This document shows, one piece after another, positions 1 through 10,919 of a stretch of 51,934 nt of DNA. Numbering within the stretch: position 1 is the first letter of the stretch; each line of letters starts with the position of its first letter. The notes beneath the pieces were generated by a model. It worked only from the letters and a program-made list of their open reading frames with translations. It did not search any database and was not told the DNA's origin. The translations under genes were made by a program, and so were the position numbers. Source of the DNA: Phoronis australis (lineage: Eukaryota; Phoronida; Phoronidae); NCBI GenBank assembly GCA_002633005.1, contig NMRA01000108.1, positions 75,712-127,645 on the forward strand. The letters are read 5' to 3'.

Positions 1-117
1 TTAATAGAACTCTAGTTTGTTAAATCTTTATGTGAATCATTAAATTTGTTACTGTACTCCACTCTTGTTTTAGTGAAACTCGAAGTTTTTGAATGCCTGT
101 CCTATTGAAACTTATTG
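1..117. other. unassigned AT-rich edge
   Basis: Short AT-rich sequence ahead of the CTTAAG array. No coding or RNA signal is visible. Confidence 0.5.
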
Positions 118-123
118 CTTTTA

Positions 124-480
124 GAAAACTTCAGTTTTCAAAAACTTAAGTTTTGATGACTTATGTTTGTTACTAAAAACTTGTTCCAAAACTTAAGTAT
201 TTTGGAAAAAGTTTTTTGGAACGAACTTAAGTTTTTCAAAAACTTAAGTTTCTGAAACTTATGTTTTCCAAAAACTTAAGTATTTTGGAACAAGTTTTTG
301 GAACGAACTTAAGTTTTTAAAACTTAAGTTTTCAGAAAACTTAAGTTTTTGAAAAACTTAAGTTCGTTCCAAAAAACTTTTTCCAAAATACTTAAGTTTT
401 CGCCAAAAACTTAAGTTTTCGGGAATGAAAACTTAAGTTTTTCAGACCAAAAACTTAAGTTTTTCGATGAAAACTGAAGT
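124..480. repeat. CTTAAG palindromic repeat array with a perfect long inverted repeat
   Basis: The stretch is built from many variants of the self-complementary word AAAACTTAAGTTTT, spaced by short linkers such as TTTTGGAA and GGAACGA. Positions 188-251 and 337-400 are exact reverse complements over 64 bp (checked base by base), with an 85-bp spacer that itself contains more CTTAAG units, so one strand could fold into a long hairpin. The last units (400-480) are separated by TTCGGGAATG- and TTCAGACC-type linkers. No long ORF with a recognisable product runs through it. It could be a palindromic minisatellite or the remains of a foldback element. Confidence 0.85.
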
Positions 481-490
481 TCATTTTTGT

Positions 491-2429
491 AAGGGTTGAC
501 GAGTTGCGCATCAGTCTTATCTGGGTTCACCTGTGTTCTATGAAATTTAGTCTGTCCCAGCTGTGTCAAAAGCACTTGCTGTATCATTTGCGGATTTGGG
601 GCGGCAGGAGGCCTGCCACTCTCCGTTGGCGGCTGCAAAGGCGTGAGAAATTATCGAATTTATTAATTAACCGCAGTAGTTAATATTTTACGGCTGAAAT
701 AAGATTTTACAGTGTGTGGAGTTTAAGTTTGTGTGTGCAAATGGGAGCCCAGTCTCTATTTCAAGTCCGACTCTGACAACTGACTCAATAGTACCGGTAA
801 CTATGCCTAATTAATGCTCGATATGCTACTAGTGACAACCCAGGAAAGCGGCAGTGACAATGCGCTCTACTCCTCCATCTCCATCGTCTACTCCACTGTT
901 CGATGATCAAAATTAACTACATTTTTCAAAGCAACGGAAACTGAGTGACGATGAAAAATGGGAGCTGCTGATAACACGTAAATTTTAATCGAAATCTTAG
1001 TGATTCACTCATAAATTCATAATTCCCTCGGTGTCAAACATTGAAATTAAGAAATTTTGCAAAGTAAGCGGGTGGTTAATATCAACACGAAAATTGAATT
1101 TTTGTGTTTTGGGCAGCCAAATACAACAACTTTTGCTACGAAATGGTTGCACAAAATATATAGCGTGAAATAAACTTTACGAAAGAAGCAGATTCGTGGG
1201 CAAACAGTACAAACAAGTATGTGTCTTGGCACGGTGTTCTAGTGAGAGCGTGGTGGCACAATGCAAGTTTGTGAGTTTGAATCCTTAAGATTGTACGAGT
1301 TTTCTATTTTCAAATCACCTGGCAAAAGACGAGCCATCGAAAGCAAAAAATTCCCCTCGCCTTGTGAGATATGTTGCCATTTCCTTCACTCATGATCGTC
1401 GGTTCCAGTCCCACTGGGCCTCACTGTAAGGCATTTAGCTCTTCAATTATGTTCAACAATGCAAAAAGGGTTGGTCGGTGCAATGGGCCTATACGAGCGG
1501 CCTGAGCGCGTCTGGTACAAAGTGTAAAGTGTGCCTATTCAGATAGACATCGTTTAATCACATTTAATATAAATTATAGCGTTGTTAAGTTGGCTTTTCC
1601 CTGATATCAATGGCCCCAATTTAACATTTCCATCAAAACATGGCCATATTCACGATGGAAAATATAAGTCTTCACTATTCGAGTAGGACGGCCCCAGGCA
1701 CATTAATACGAAAATTGATCGAGAATTGTACTTACTGTTGACTACATTACGTGCTCATCTCTAGGTCTCTGGTTGGCCACTGATGGACAACGTGACTTAT
1801 AACGTATATGAAGTGCTCAGTTTATCATTTTGCGATATTCACACATGCGCAGAATGACAAAGTACGGGAACTTTTGAAGTTAGGCAATACACCGGTCCGC
1901 GTTTCCCTACAGTGATCCCGATGTTCAAGTAGGTAGAGCAAACAAGTGTATTTCAAAAGCAATTTTGAAGAGTTCTTGTAAAGAGCAAGCGCTTAGTTGT
2001 TATTTAATACGCATGCACACCACTTTCACACCGGAATCGACAATAATCACCCGTCTGGTAATTAGATTGTTACACAAAAAGTCTTTTGACTGGGATCCAT
2101 CTTTTTCTAAAATATTGACAATTCACGTTGTTATAGTAAGTTACCTTTTCTGTGTTATGACATTCAAACATTTCCTTTTTAGAAATTGCAAGCATTGAGG
2201 TTTGGAATTTATAATACATGTTGCTCTATATGTATGCCGTTTTACTAAGCAAATAAGGAGATTAGTCACGTTTTGGCCCCCACTTTCTCTAAGGTAACAT
2301 CTGTCAAACTAAGGCTAATAACGAAACCTTTCTTCGCTGTAAACCAGTTGTTAACCGACTTCAAAAGGTTAGACTTTTAAATTTTGAAAATTGGAAAGCA
2401 ATATGACTATGATAATCTAAAATTTCTTG
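491..2429. other. unassigned intergenic sequence
   Basis: About 1.9 kb of ordinary AT-rich DNA. The only open frames are under 80 codons, show no family motif, and lie on both strands without convincing splice signals. Nothing is supported as a gene. Confidence 0.5.
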
Positions 2430-2662
2430 GTCTATTTACACCGATCTCTTGTCTATCTAGATTATCACGACCGCTGGTTGGTCTATTCTCCGGCCATCGT
2501 CAGGTGTTACCGCGTTCTTAGAAGAACACGCACGGATATGTGGTACACTCATCAAGGTGTGATTTTTTACTTTATATTGTCCGAAGAAGGATTGGAACCC
2601 ACGACTTCTGAAATTTCTGATATGAGTTCAGCACGTTAACCACTACACCACTGAGTCTTCTA
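2430..2662 (-). repeat. tRNA-derived SINE-like element
   Basis: Read on the minus strand, 2662 to about 2577 resembles a tRNA head. An A-box-like GTGGTGTAGTGGTTAACGTG is followed by a B box GGTTCCAATCC, matching the RNA polymerase III consensus GGTTCRANNCC. A CTGA/TCAG mini-stem sits where an anticodon arm should be, but the region carries extra bases and the acceptor stem does not close, so this is not a functional tRNA gene. Sequence downstream on the minus strand (to about 2430) would be the SINE body. Family unknown; no second copy was noticed in this window. Confidence 0.55.
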
Positions 2663-3611
2663 TTTACTTAGACGGAATTTTATTATATTTAAATTCCTTA
2701 TCTCAAAGGGCAATCTAGTTCAAAAACTTAAAAGTAAACAAATTTAAGTAACATGTACATGTAACATGGCGTATTGATCACATCCCTTCTGTTCTCAATT
2801 TAAAACCGTTTTGGGGCACAATTTTGTACCTGGCCGAGATTGGAAAATCATCGACTATTCCCGTCTACTTCTGTGACCTCAGGTGCTACGTGTCAGTGCA
2901 GGAACGATTCCTGAATAGAGGTCATGTTGTCCTTGAAAAGATATTGACATCTCAGTGAGCGTAAATGCGTTGTTACTTTGCTTGGTTGTTTTTGATTCTC
3001 ATTTTGGTTCTTTTTATGCAAACCTGATTATTAATTTCCAATTTTTACCTATTCTTTGCATATGACGAATGTTATTTAATGGATCATCATAACTTGGCGA
3101 TGTTCCGTCGCACCTCACGTAGCCAACTCTCGGCTACTGACGTCGGCCTCGATTCATCGTGAGAGTACGTCAAATTTCAGCAACAGTACCCATTTAGGTA
3201 ATAAATTAGAGGAAAAACAATTTTTGATCAACTTAAGTGTCTTATCTTTATTGCCATATCGTGAAAATGATGCAAATCACCAACATGAAGTGAGCAATTT
3301 CATTGTGACTACCCGGACGTGTGAGAGCAGTGCGTACTAGGCAGCAAATTGGCACTGGCTTTACTGGCTGTTAAAAATGTAAAATAGATGTTTCAACAAA
3401 CAAAATCAAGTTTAATCTCAGTTGCAACAATGTGCACCTGCATGTGCTTGATTTTGCTGCCCGGAGGCAGTAAGCAGCGAAGTAATTCCCTTGTACACGT
3501 AGATCTAAATATAGTGATTTCTAGTCAATGAGCTGAATTTCAAGGATGAGAAATATTAATAGTGTTATCAGCATGACGTAGTAATTTTTTAATACATGTA
3601 CGTCACACGAA
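2663..3611. other. unassigned intergenic sequence
   Basis: About 0.95 kb between the SINE-like copy and repeat copy A. No coding frame above 60 codons, no RNA gene and no clear repeat were seen. Confidence 0.45.
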
Positions 3612-4402
3612 TTTCATCCTGCCTGCGGAGCACAGATGTCCGTGCATGGTATGCCAGGCGGTCCGCCGTCGGGTAGCAGCTTATAGAAATGTTTCTGGCT
3701 AATGGAATTATTCCTTTTACTTTAAACTTATGAAAACTTATATCATACCGATTGGCAACATGGCAAGTTTCCTTCCTAAAGTTATTTCGCCACCAAATGG
3801 CATTCCGTTGGCAGTTAACCTCCCGGCCGTAACGGAAGAAGCGAGAGACCACCGCCGGTATCTTAATTTCTGTCTAAATTTATATTTTCGCAAATTTAAT
3901 TTTCTGAAAATTCTAACTGTATGGCAATTTTATCAAATTATGTTGATGTAGCATGTTCGCTTTTTCAGTTTATACTATTTGTTAATCAGGCCAGAGTTAC
4001 ACCTAGTAAAACACCCTTAGCCCAGTCGCCATAGTCGGCGTCGTTGTTCAATCGTAATTCGCACAGGTAGGACTGTGACTAATCGGTAATTTATACAAAT
4101 GTCGGAAACCATGTTAGTATGTGTACGGCATTTAGGATTTGAACCATTTGTTCCGATGAAACAGCTCAATAGGGACGGCTTGCCTTCGTCTTTTGTAAGT
4201 GCGAGTGGTCTTGATTGGTCCGCACCGGGTCATCAGCTGCACTGAGGTCTGAGTCCGGAAAATTATTTTTGTCAAAATTTATTCTTCCAATTTTTGTCAA
4301 CGGTTTCTGTACAAATTGTCCCTATTATGGTTTTATTAAAGTTAAGGTCCGCTGTCGATTATTTTATCCCCCGTTTGCAGGATGGTAACAAACACAAATT
4401 CG

Positions 4403-5320
4403 TAGACCGGCAGCCCAGAGCACTTAGCATATATGAACGAGGTACCAACATCTGACCACGGGAGCATTTAAAGTCCACCTCAGTATGTACAGAAATGGAC
4501 GTCTGCCGTTGTCTGCACTCTGGGTGTGACCCCTGGGGGCCTTACAAAGAGCCCAAAAATGAGCTAGACTAGACATTCGAGGTACCGGCCAAAACTGATT
4601 TTAAACGAATAATAGTACCGCACTGAACACCAAATGACCCATGACAAATAAATTGTACTCTGGAATGGGTCCGGCAGAAACCAAAAAAGGATTCCCCAAA
4701 AATCAGCTAGCACGTACATTCGAGGTACCACACAAAACCAATTCCATATGGTTCAATACATGTAAAAGATCACTAAAACCCCTATGACAGACAAACTACA
4801 CTCTGGATTGTGCCCGGCAGAAACCCCAAAAAATCTCAACCACGGTATGCCATCAAAATTTGATCTAGACTAGATTTTCGAGGTACCGGCCAAAACGGAT
4901 TTAAAACGAACAATAGTGCCGCAATGAACATTGAATGACCCACGACAGACAAACTGCACTCTGGAATGGGTCAGGCAGAGACCAAAAAAGAGCCGCCAAA
5001 AATGAGCTAGCACATACATTCGAGATACCATAAAAAACAATTACATGAGATTCAATACATGTCACAGGTCACTAAATGCCCTATGACCGGAAGACAAAAT
5101 ACACTCTGGATTGTGCCTGGCAGAAACCCTCAAAAATCTCAACCACGGTTTGCCATTTTTGAGACAGTTAGATTTTCAAGGTATCGGCTTAAACTGATTT
5201 AAAACCAACAATCGTACTGCACTGAACACCCAGTGACCCGTGAAAGACAAATTTTACTCGGAAATAGTCGGCTAGAAACCCAGAAGGGACCTTAAAAAAT
5301 GGAGGTACAATCGTCCATGC
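4403..5320 (+). repeat. left terminal inverted repeat with ~300-bp tandem units
   Basis: The outer ~180 bp is unique to the terminus. After it, the landmark GGTACCGGCC recurs at 4581 and 4882 and, degenerate, at 5180, a period of 298-301 bp. Within each unit a second, diverged half carries GAGGTACCACACAAAACC and TTCAATACATGT, so the unit looks like an old ~150-bp duplication. The arm is the reverse complement of 7,125-8,148. Confidence 0.8.
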
Positions 5321-5819
5321 AGCTTTCTCCTTCTAGTTCAAGTACTGGGTGGGAAATCCAAACAACTGGACAACAAGATGTTAAAAATTGCACCACGAAA
5401 ATCGAAGTACACAATTGGTGACAAAAGTGGTGTATTTATTATGTTATCTGCAAAAAGCGGGACCACAGGAAACAAAAACTAATTATAAATAACTTTCGTT
5501 CACTAAAGCCTCCTGTGTTTACTCTCATGATCACTACAAGCAAAAAGCAGACGGGTGTCAAGATGTTAGTCAGTTTACTCGCCTAGTGGTAACTTTTTGA
5601 AGCAATTTTTACATGATGTCGAAATTCAGTGTAGTGTATAGTGTTTGCAATGTTTTAGTTTCGCGGAGTCATTTGTCGATGGCCGACATAATGTCTTCCG
5701 TGATAAAATACAAATCACCCCTAATTTGGTGCGCAGCTACGGGGTGGAGTCCCTGTGCTATTTAAATAAATATATAAACAACGATGCGTTACGGTAACGA
5801 GGGGTCTCACTGCAGCATT

Positions 5820-6612
5820 GCCTGAAAATTGCATACAATGACAGGGTGTGACGTCACAGCAGCACTGTTTAGGAAAGGGAAAGTGAGGCCTCTGGAAATC
5901 CTGGAGAAAGACTCATCTGGGACACTTATCAGCTTCTTCTCAGAGTTAATAAGCGTAGATGTCCCAGATGGAAGAAAGTTAGAAGACATATGCCTCCTAT
6001 TTAATGAAGGGAGGAGTCAAAGATGCCAATGAAGCGCCGATATCTGAAATTAATAGAGATGACCGGAAAAATGAACAAGGTAAAAACTGTAATTGATAAA
6101 ATATAAGCAACGAAAATAATTTCAAATTTTTTCATAGTGTTAAATCAAAATACCTAGTTTCAAGTAAAAAATCAGTAAATGGTGGTGAGNCCCCCCCAAA
6201 ACTAGAGGCTGGGTGCGCACATGGGTTTTATCTTTTTGTTCGTCAGCGTTTAGACAATTGGTCCCTCGTCAATGAAATTTTAACCGATGTCCAACATCAA
6301 GAAGATTGACTGCGCATTGCTTCCTTCTTGCCGAAAGACACTAATGAACAAGCTCAAAAGAGCCCATTATGTTGCCTTGCTCTGAGACCAAGTGGATTCG
6401 GCCGATCCGGGAAACAGTTTGGATCCTCTTACAAGATGGATACTATACTCTGGTTTTGTGGATCTGCCGTTCCTGATGTCCGTTTTGAAGGTGCCGGTCT
6501 TTTACAAGAAAACCAAACCGATCAAGAGGTAAAGAAAATGGGCTATGACGAAACAAGCGAGCCCGAATCAAGCTGGAGTAGCAGTGGCGAATCTGATATT
6601 GAAACGTATTAA
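5820..6612 (+). pseudogene. decayed TGCD-motif ORF inside the foldback-like element
   Basis: An open frame at 5829-6032 encodes HTMTGCDVTAALFRKGK followed by a helical stretch. This resembles the HxxTGCDTTSAxFRKGK segment I recall from uncharacterised, often transposon-associated, invertebrate proteins. The expected continuation (RYLKLIEMTGKMNKV) lies in another frame at about 6040-6085, so there is a frameshift. Homology-like text resumes at about 6305 (CALLPSC, then LKRAHYVALLWDQ) after ~220 bp that may be an intron or insertion. A serine- and acid-rich tail (SEPESSWSSSGESDIETY) ends in a stop at 6610-6612. An N at 6190 marks an ambiguous base beside a C run. No DDE or other catalytic domain is visible. 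Function unknown. Confidence 0.55.
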
Positions 6613-6783
6613 AAACTAACAGGAAACTACTGTTGACATTAAACATATAGTATGTAGCTTGATACAGTGATTTTGACTATCTGTTACTATGCTGTTTGAA
6701 AGTGTTGCTCTATTTCATGTAGTCTATTTTGATTAAAGAAGGTTTTTAAAAACACGTCTGTTACTTTTCTTTCAATGTATTGT

Positions 6784-7035
6784 TTAGTAGTCAATGAGAT
6801 GAAAGGGCTCCTTGGAAATAATTTTCGTGGTTCCTCGATCTAGCTCAAATTTAGGGGCCATGTGTTGTTGCTGACGTACATGTATCCTTTCTGCTGGCAG
6901 TTTTGATAGCGTTTTATATTTTACAAAATCTGCGTTCTTAAACTTCACTAAGTGGGTTGGTTTTAGACAGTTCCTGGTATCCCAAAGTTTTACTGTTATC
7001 AGGTACTTTCCAAAATGCTTACTCTCCGCCATCAT
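6784..7035 (-). CDS. hypothetical 83-aa ORF in the transposon core
   Basis: An ATG-started open frame (MMAESKHFGKYL...) reads out of the transposon core on the strand opposite to the TGCD ORF. It is basic and contains no motif I recognise. A GTAAGC directly after the first codons could also be a splice donor, in which case most of the frame would be intronic. It may be a second element-encoded ORF or chance. No supporting homology is known to me. Confidence 0.15.
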   Translation of the reverse strand: MMAESKHFGKYLITVKLWDTRNCLKPTHLVKFKNADFVKYKTLSKLPAERIHVRQQQHMAPKFELDRGTTKIISKEPFHLIDY

Positions 7036-7124
7036 CCATTTGACATCCAGTGTGAGAGCTCAGTAGACGCAAAAGTATAAGCTCATTATCTAATAAGTCA
7101 TATATATTCAAAATTACTGACCGG

Positions 7125-8148
7125 TAGTTGAGATTTCTGGGGCTGGCGAGCACAACCCACACTGGGTTTTAACTGTCATAGCGTATTTGGTAACCAGAAA
7201 CATCTATTTGAATCACATAGAATTGTTTATTGTGGTACCCCGAATGATGACCTAGCTTCTTTTACGGAGTAATTGAGTTTCTGGCGAACGCCTTCCAGAG
7301 CACAATTTGTTGTCTGTCATGGTCATCAGGTGGATTATTGGTTTTAAGTCAGTTTTAGCCGGTACCTCGGGTATCTAAGGTACCTCAAAGTTTTGATAGC
7401 ATATATTGTGGTTGAGATTTTTAAGGGTTTCTTCCAGGCACAATCCAGAGTGTATTTTGTCTGCTATAGGGCATTTAGTGACCTGTGACATGTATTGAAC
7501 CTCGCGGATTGGTTTTGTGTGGTACCTCAAATGTATGTGCTAGCTCATTTTTGGGTGTCCTTTTTTGGTTTCTGCCGGACCCATTCCAGAGTGCAATTTA
7601 TCTGTCATGGGTCATTTGGTGTTCAGTGCGGTACTACTGTTCGTTTAAAATCAGTTTTGGCCGGTACCTCGAAAATCTAGTCTAGGTCAAATTTTTGATG
7701 GCATACCATGGTTGAAATTTTTGGAGGTTTCTGCCGGGCACAATCCAGAGTGTATTTTGTCTGTCATAGGGGTTTTAGTGATCTGTGACATGTATTGAAT
7801 CACATGGAATTGGTTTTGCGTGGTACCTGGAATGTATGTGCTAGCTCATTTTTGGGGGTCCTTTTTTGGTTTCTGCCGGACCTATTCCAGAGTGCAATTT
7901 GTCTGTCATGGGTCATTCGATGTTCACTGCGGTACTATTGTTTGTTTTAAATCAGTTTTGGTTGGTACCTCTAATATCTAGTCTAGCTCATTTTTGGGCT
8001 GTTTTGTAAGGCCCCCAGGGGTCACACCCAGAGTGCAGACAATGGCAGACGTCCATTTGTGTACATACTGAGGTGGACTTTAAATGATCCCGTGGTCAGA
8101 TGTTGGTACCTCGTTCATCTATGCTATGTGCTCTGGGCTGCCGGTCTA
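7125..8148 (-). repeat. right terminal inverted repeat with ~300-bp tandem units
   Basis: Reverse-complement partner of the left arm. The landmark GGTACCT recurs at 7361, 7663 and 7964 (periods 302 and 301 bp), preceded each time by a CAGTTTTGG-like word. The inner edge fades at about 7,125. It is slightly longer than the left arm because part of a further unit is retained on the inner side. Confidence 0.8.
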
Positions 8149-8344
8149 TCAGTCTCACCGGCGGTGTTCTTAAGCCTGGGTTCCTGACTGAATTGTACTT
8201 CCGGTTTCGTGGTTAGTTCAAAATGCCGGTCTTTTCTTCGGGTCGGAATCGTGAATGACGCGTTTATTTAAATTTTTTTCGACTACAGATTGCGTATTGG
8301 TTGTAAGACAGGTTCTTTGTGGTTCCTTAGCATTTCTCCTAACC

Positions 8345-8665
8345 GTTTAATACGGGTTGGACTTTGAACCTTCCTTAGTAGAAAGAGCCTGGTCTAACTT
8401 GGCTGAAGACATTGGCTTGTACTTTCATGTACTTTCCTTGATCTTTCTCTTTGTCCAGCCTGTTTCACTGTCAAGTATTCGGATGTTGTTCCACTGGATA
8501 TTGTGTTATTTCGACCACATATTTTCTGCAGCTACTCCTGATGAGTTATTGCCCTCACTAAAACACTTCTTGTGTTCAGCAATTCGTATCTCCTGTGGTC
8601 TTAATGTTTCACCTGACAATGTCCGGAGAATTGACCTACTGAAAGCCGTGATAATTTAAATAAAC
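8345..8665 (-). pseudogene. Penelope-like retroelement GIY-YIG endonuclease fragment
   Basis: The minus-strand frame starting near 8640 reads SGETLRPQEIRIAEHKKC, then GVAAENMW, HNIQWNNIRILDSE and WTKRKIKES. This follows the C-terminal GIY-YIG module of Penelope-like elements in order: GET, the R..EH helix with its arginine, AEH-like, H.I.W...... and KRKIKE. The GIY half itself is eroded, and two in-frame stops (after WSK and after KES) show it is dead. The frame on the opposite strand (8357-8659) is only its shadow. No reverse transcriptase was found upstream on the minus strand (8.66-9.4 kb), so this is a short fragment. Confidence 0.7.
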
Positions 8666-10919
8666 AAGTAGTTGGTGTACAAAGACCAAGCGATTTTAAA
8701 AATAGTTGTAACACGCCACCACCTCACAGAGGTTTTAGAGAGTCACTGACAGGCTTGCACTTGTCCTTAAATTGTGGGAAAGTTCACGTCTTGTTTTCGG
8801 TCAGCCTCAAACATGGGTCGCTGACGTACATGTAGTTGGGGCCATAACGGGAAGAATGAGAGTACATCACCTTTAGGTTTACCATACTCTATATCATTCG
8901 CCTGGGTGTCCATGGACTCAACGCACATGTCACTCTCAGTTTGTATTATATTATCCACTAGGTGATAAACCCAAAACGATATACATGTAGCCTACTGTAA
9001 GAAGGACGAAAGGTGTTCGAAGTTCAAAATGAATTTAGGAAACTTACGACTGTTCCACGGAAGTGGGCATCTGATCCCTGACTACAGCATCACAAGACAT
9101 GTTATAAATGTATAGTTAGCAAACCAACCTAGCAGAAATGCAGTAGCTGCTAATTGTTGCCAATGTTGGTAATAGTCGCAAGGTCATAATCACTGACGTG
9201 GTAACTAGGACACAACAGGATAATACCATGATCGCAGCAGTTAACCATTCAGTACTGCAGTAATTAAATTGGGCGTTCATGCATATTGTTGTTTTTTCAA
9301 AATGTTTATCTGAAAAGTTTCCGGCCATTACTTTATAAGGTAGAGCATCATGAATATTTTGGCACAAAATATTCCGTTTTTTGGTGCAAAAAGCTTTGGT
9401 GAGTAAAGGTGATTTTCAATCGAATTAACAGAACACTAGAGTGTCAAGTTTAGATAAATTTTTAGTATTCTATTTTGATCCATTTTTGAGGTGCTCTGGG
9501 GGACAGTTTTCTGGCTGATGAGTATTTCCAATAATATTTACACCAGTTTGCTGTATGACTAAGAAATCCAACTAATAAATATGATTTTTTTGTTTCTTTT
9601 CAAGCAACAGCCGATAGAAAGGACATGCCACCGCTTATTTTACAGTGCCTGACTATGGGCAGTATGCAGCTGTATCTCGTAAACCTCATAAAGTGGCTTC
9701 ATTAATTTTTGCAAATGTGTTTCCACGGTGATCAATCAGTCGAACTCAATTTTTGGACGATTTTCATTACAGCTGGCCCCTTGGAGGCATTTTTTATAAC
9801 TAGTTTTCAAGAAATGTGCCGAAAGTTTCTACCGAGGACATGATGGCTCATTCATGCATAAAAGCAACGTTTCAATATCAACCTAACATTCTGTTACGAT
9901 ATTTTGTTTTCTGAGTAATATACATGAGGATGGATCCGTTTAATATCGACATTTCGTTTTTTATACATGTTTTATTCTAGTGCTATGTTTATTTCCATTT
10001 CTTACTCCTAATTTGGCGAAAACTAGTATTACATTTATCAATATTTTCGAATGGTCCTAACCTGTGCTGACCACCGTGACAATTTTAGCATTTTGGAAAG
10101 CGTTCTTATGTCAAGCCTGGGCTACCCCGTCAACTGCTAACTGGTGCTGTTTCCTGGTAATCTGAGTTTTGTAATTTTTACAGGATGCTAGTCGTTTAAC
10201 AGATTCTACCAAAAACTGATTTGTCACTTGTTGTAAAACTTCCATAAGAGATAAAAGTAACCACTCTAAAAATGTTGAATGCATGGGTTTCAAACAGGCA
10301 ATGTACCTGAGGCTCACATCTAGAAAAGTGATCTCAATACACATTAATATATAAACTAAAATGTTCCTAGCAATCTCTCACTACAGCCAGTAACTTAGAA
10401 TTTCATCACCACAAGCTGAACCAAAATCACGTTAAATGTCAAAGTGAACATACTTAATCGTTACCATGGCACCTGAGTATCATAAAAGTGTTCCTCCTCA
10501 ACTAAAATCTAACAAGCATGATAATAATAGAATATGAAACTACGAGACTGAAGGATCCGAGTAAGCGTCACACTCCATAAGCCAAATATAACTTATTTCT
10601 ATAAATCAAGTAAGTTATTTCACATTTTGCTGCATTGATATATCCAGAGGTAGAAAGCAACTAATCACAAAACATGAATCAAAAGCACAACTTATGCATA
10701 AAATGTAGAAAAACATATGTCCTCTTGTGACACATAATCATACCTTGAAGAAAAATTGACTAGCAAACATAAAAACGATTTCAAAACCATTTCAATAATT
10801 TTAGCAGTCGTCAATTTTTACTTTTCTGATGTTTTGTGGAATGGCTCTTAAACAGGGTTGTAATTTTGTACACCGGAAACGAAAAAAGGTATTGTCTGCA
10901 CACGTCGAGACTGCTATGG
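8666..10919. other. unassigned intergenic sequence
   Basis: About 2.25 kb. Short frames at 8767-8958, 9116-9367 and 10,111-10,344 on the minus strand show no recognisable domain or splice context. Nothing firm is present. Confidence 0.45.

Larger units (their letters stand above)
4403..8148 (+). mobile_element. foldback-like DNA transposon with ~1-kb tandem-repeat TIRs
   Basis: The element is bounded by mirror-image ends. TAGACCGGCAGCCCAGAGC starts at 4403 and its reverse complement ends at 8148. The inverted similarity continues inward for about 0.9-1.0 kb on each side. Outer TA bases on both ends are consistent with a 2-bp TA target duplication around termini beginning GACCGGCAG. Each arm contains about three tandem ~300-bp units. 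The unique core (about 5,320-7,125) carries a broken ORF with a TGCD motif. Long TIRs made of tandem repeats are typical of foldback (FB/TU-type) elements. The superfamily cannot be assigned because no DDE transposase was seen. It inserted into copy A of another repeat. Confidence 0.8.
3612..8335 (+). repeat. repeat family copy A, split by a transposon
   Basis: The left part, 3612-4402, aligns through its length with 16,923-17,680 (copy B). Shared landmarks are GCGGAGCACAGATGTCC, TTATTTCGCCACCAA, CCGGCCGTA and CGATTATTTTATCCCC. The right part, 8149 to about 8335, continues the same alignment (ACTTCCGGTTTCG, GGTTCCTGA) and also matches copy C at 34.4-34.6 kb in reverse orientation. The 3.75-kb foldback-like element at 4403-8148 lies between the two parts. 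No protein was recognised in the repeat itself. Identity is roughly 75-80% by eye. Class unknown. Confidence 0.8.

Noticed and set aside
2577-2662. Functional tRNA gene
   Set aside because: The acceptor stem does not pair and the anticodon arm region is expanded. A SINE head is the better reading.
8357-8659. 100-codon plus-strand open frame
   Set aside because: It is the antisense shadow of the Penelope-like GIY-YIG fragment and starts with a non-ATG codon.
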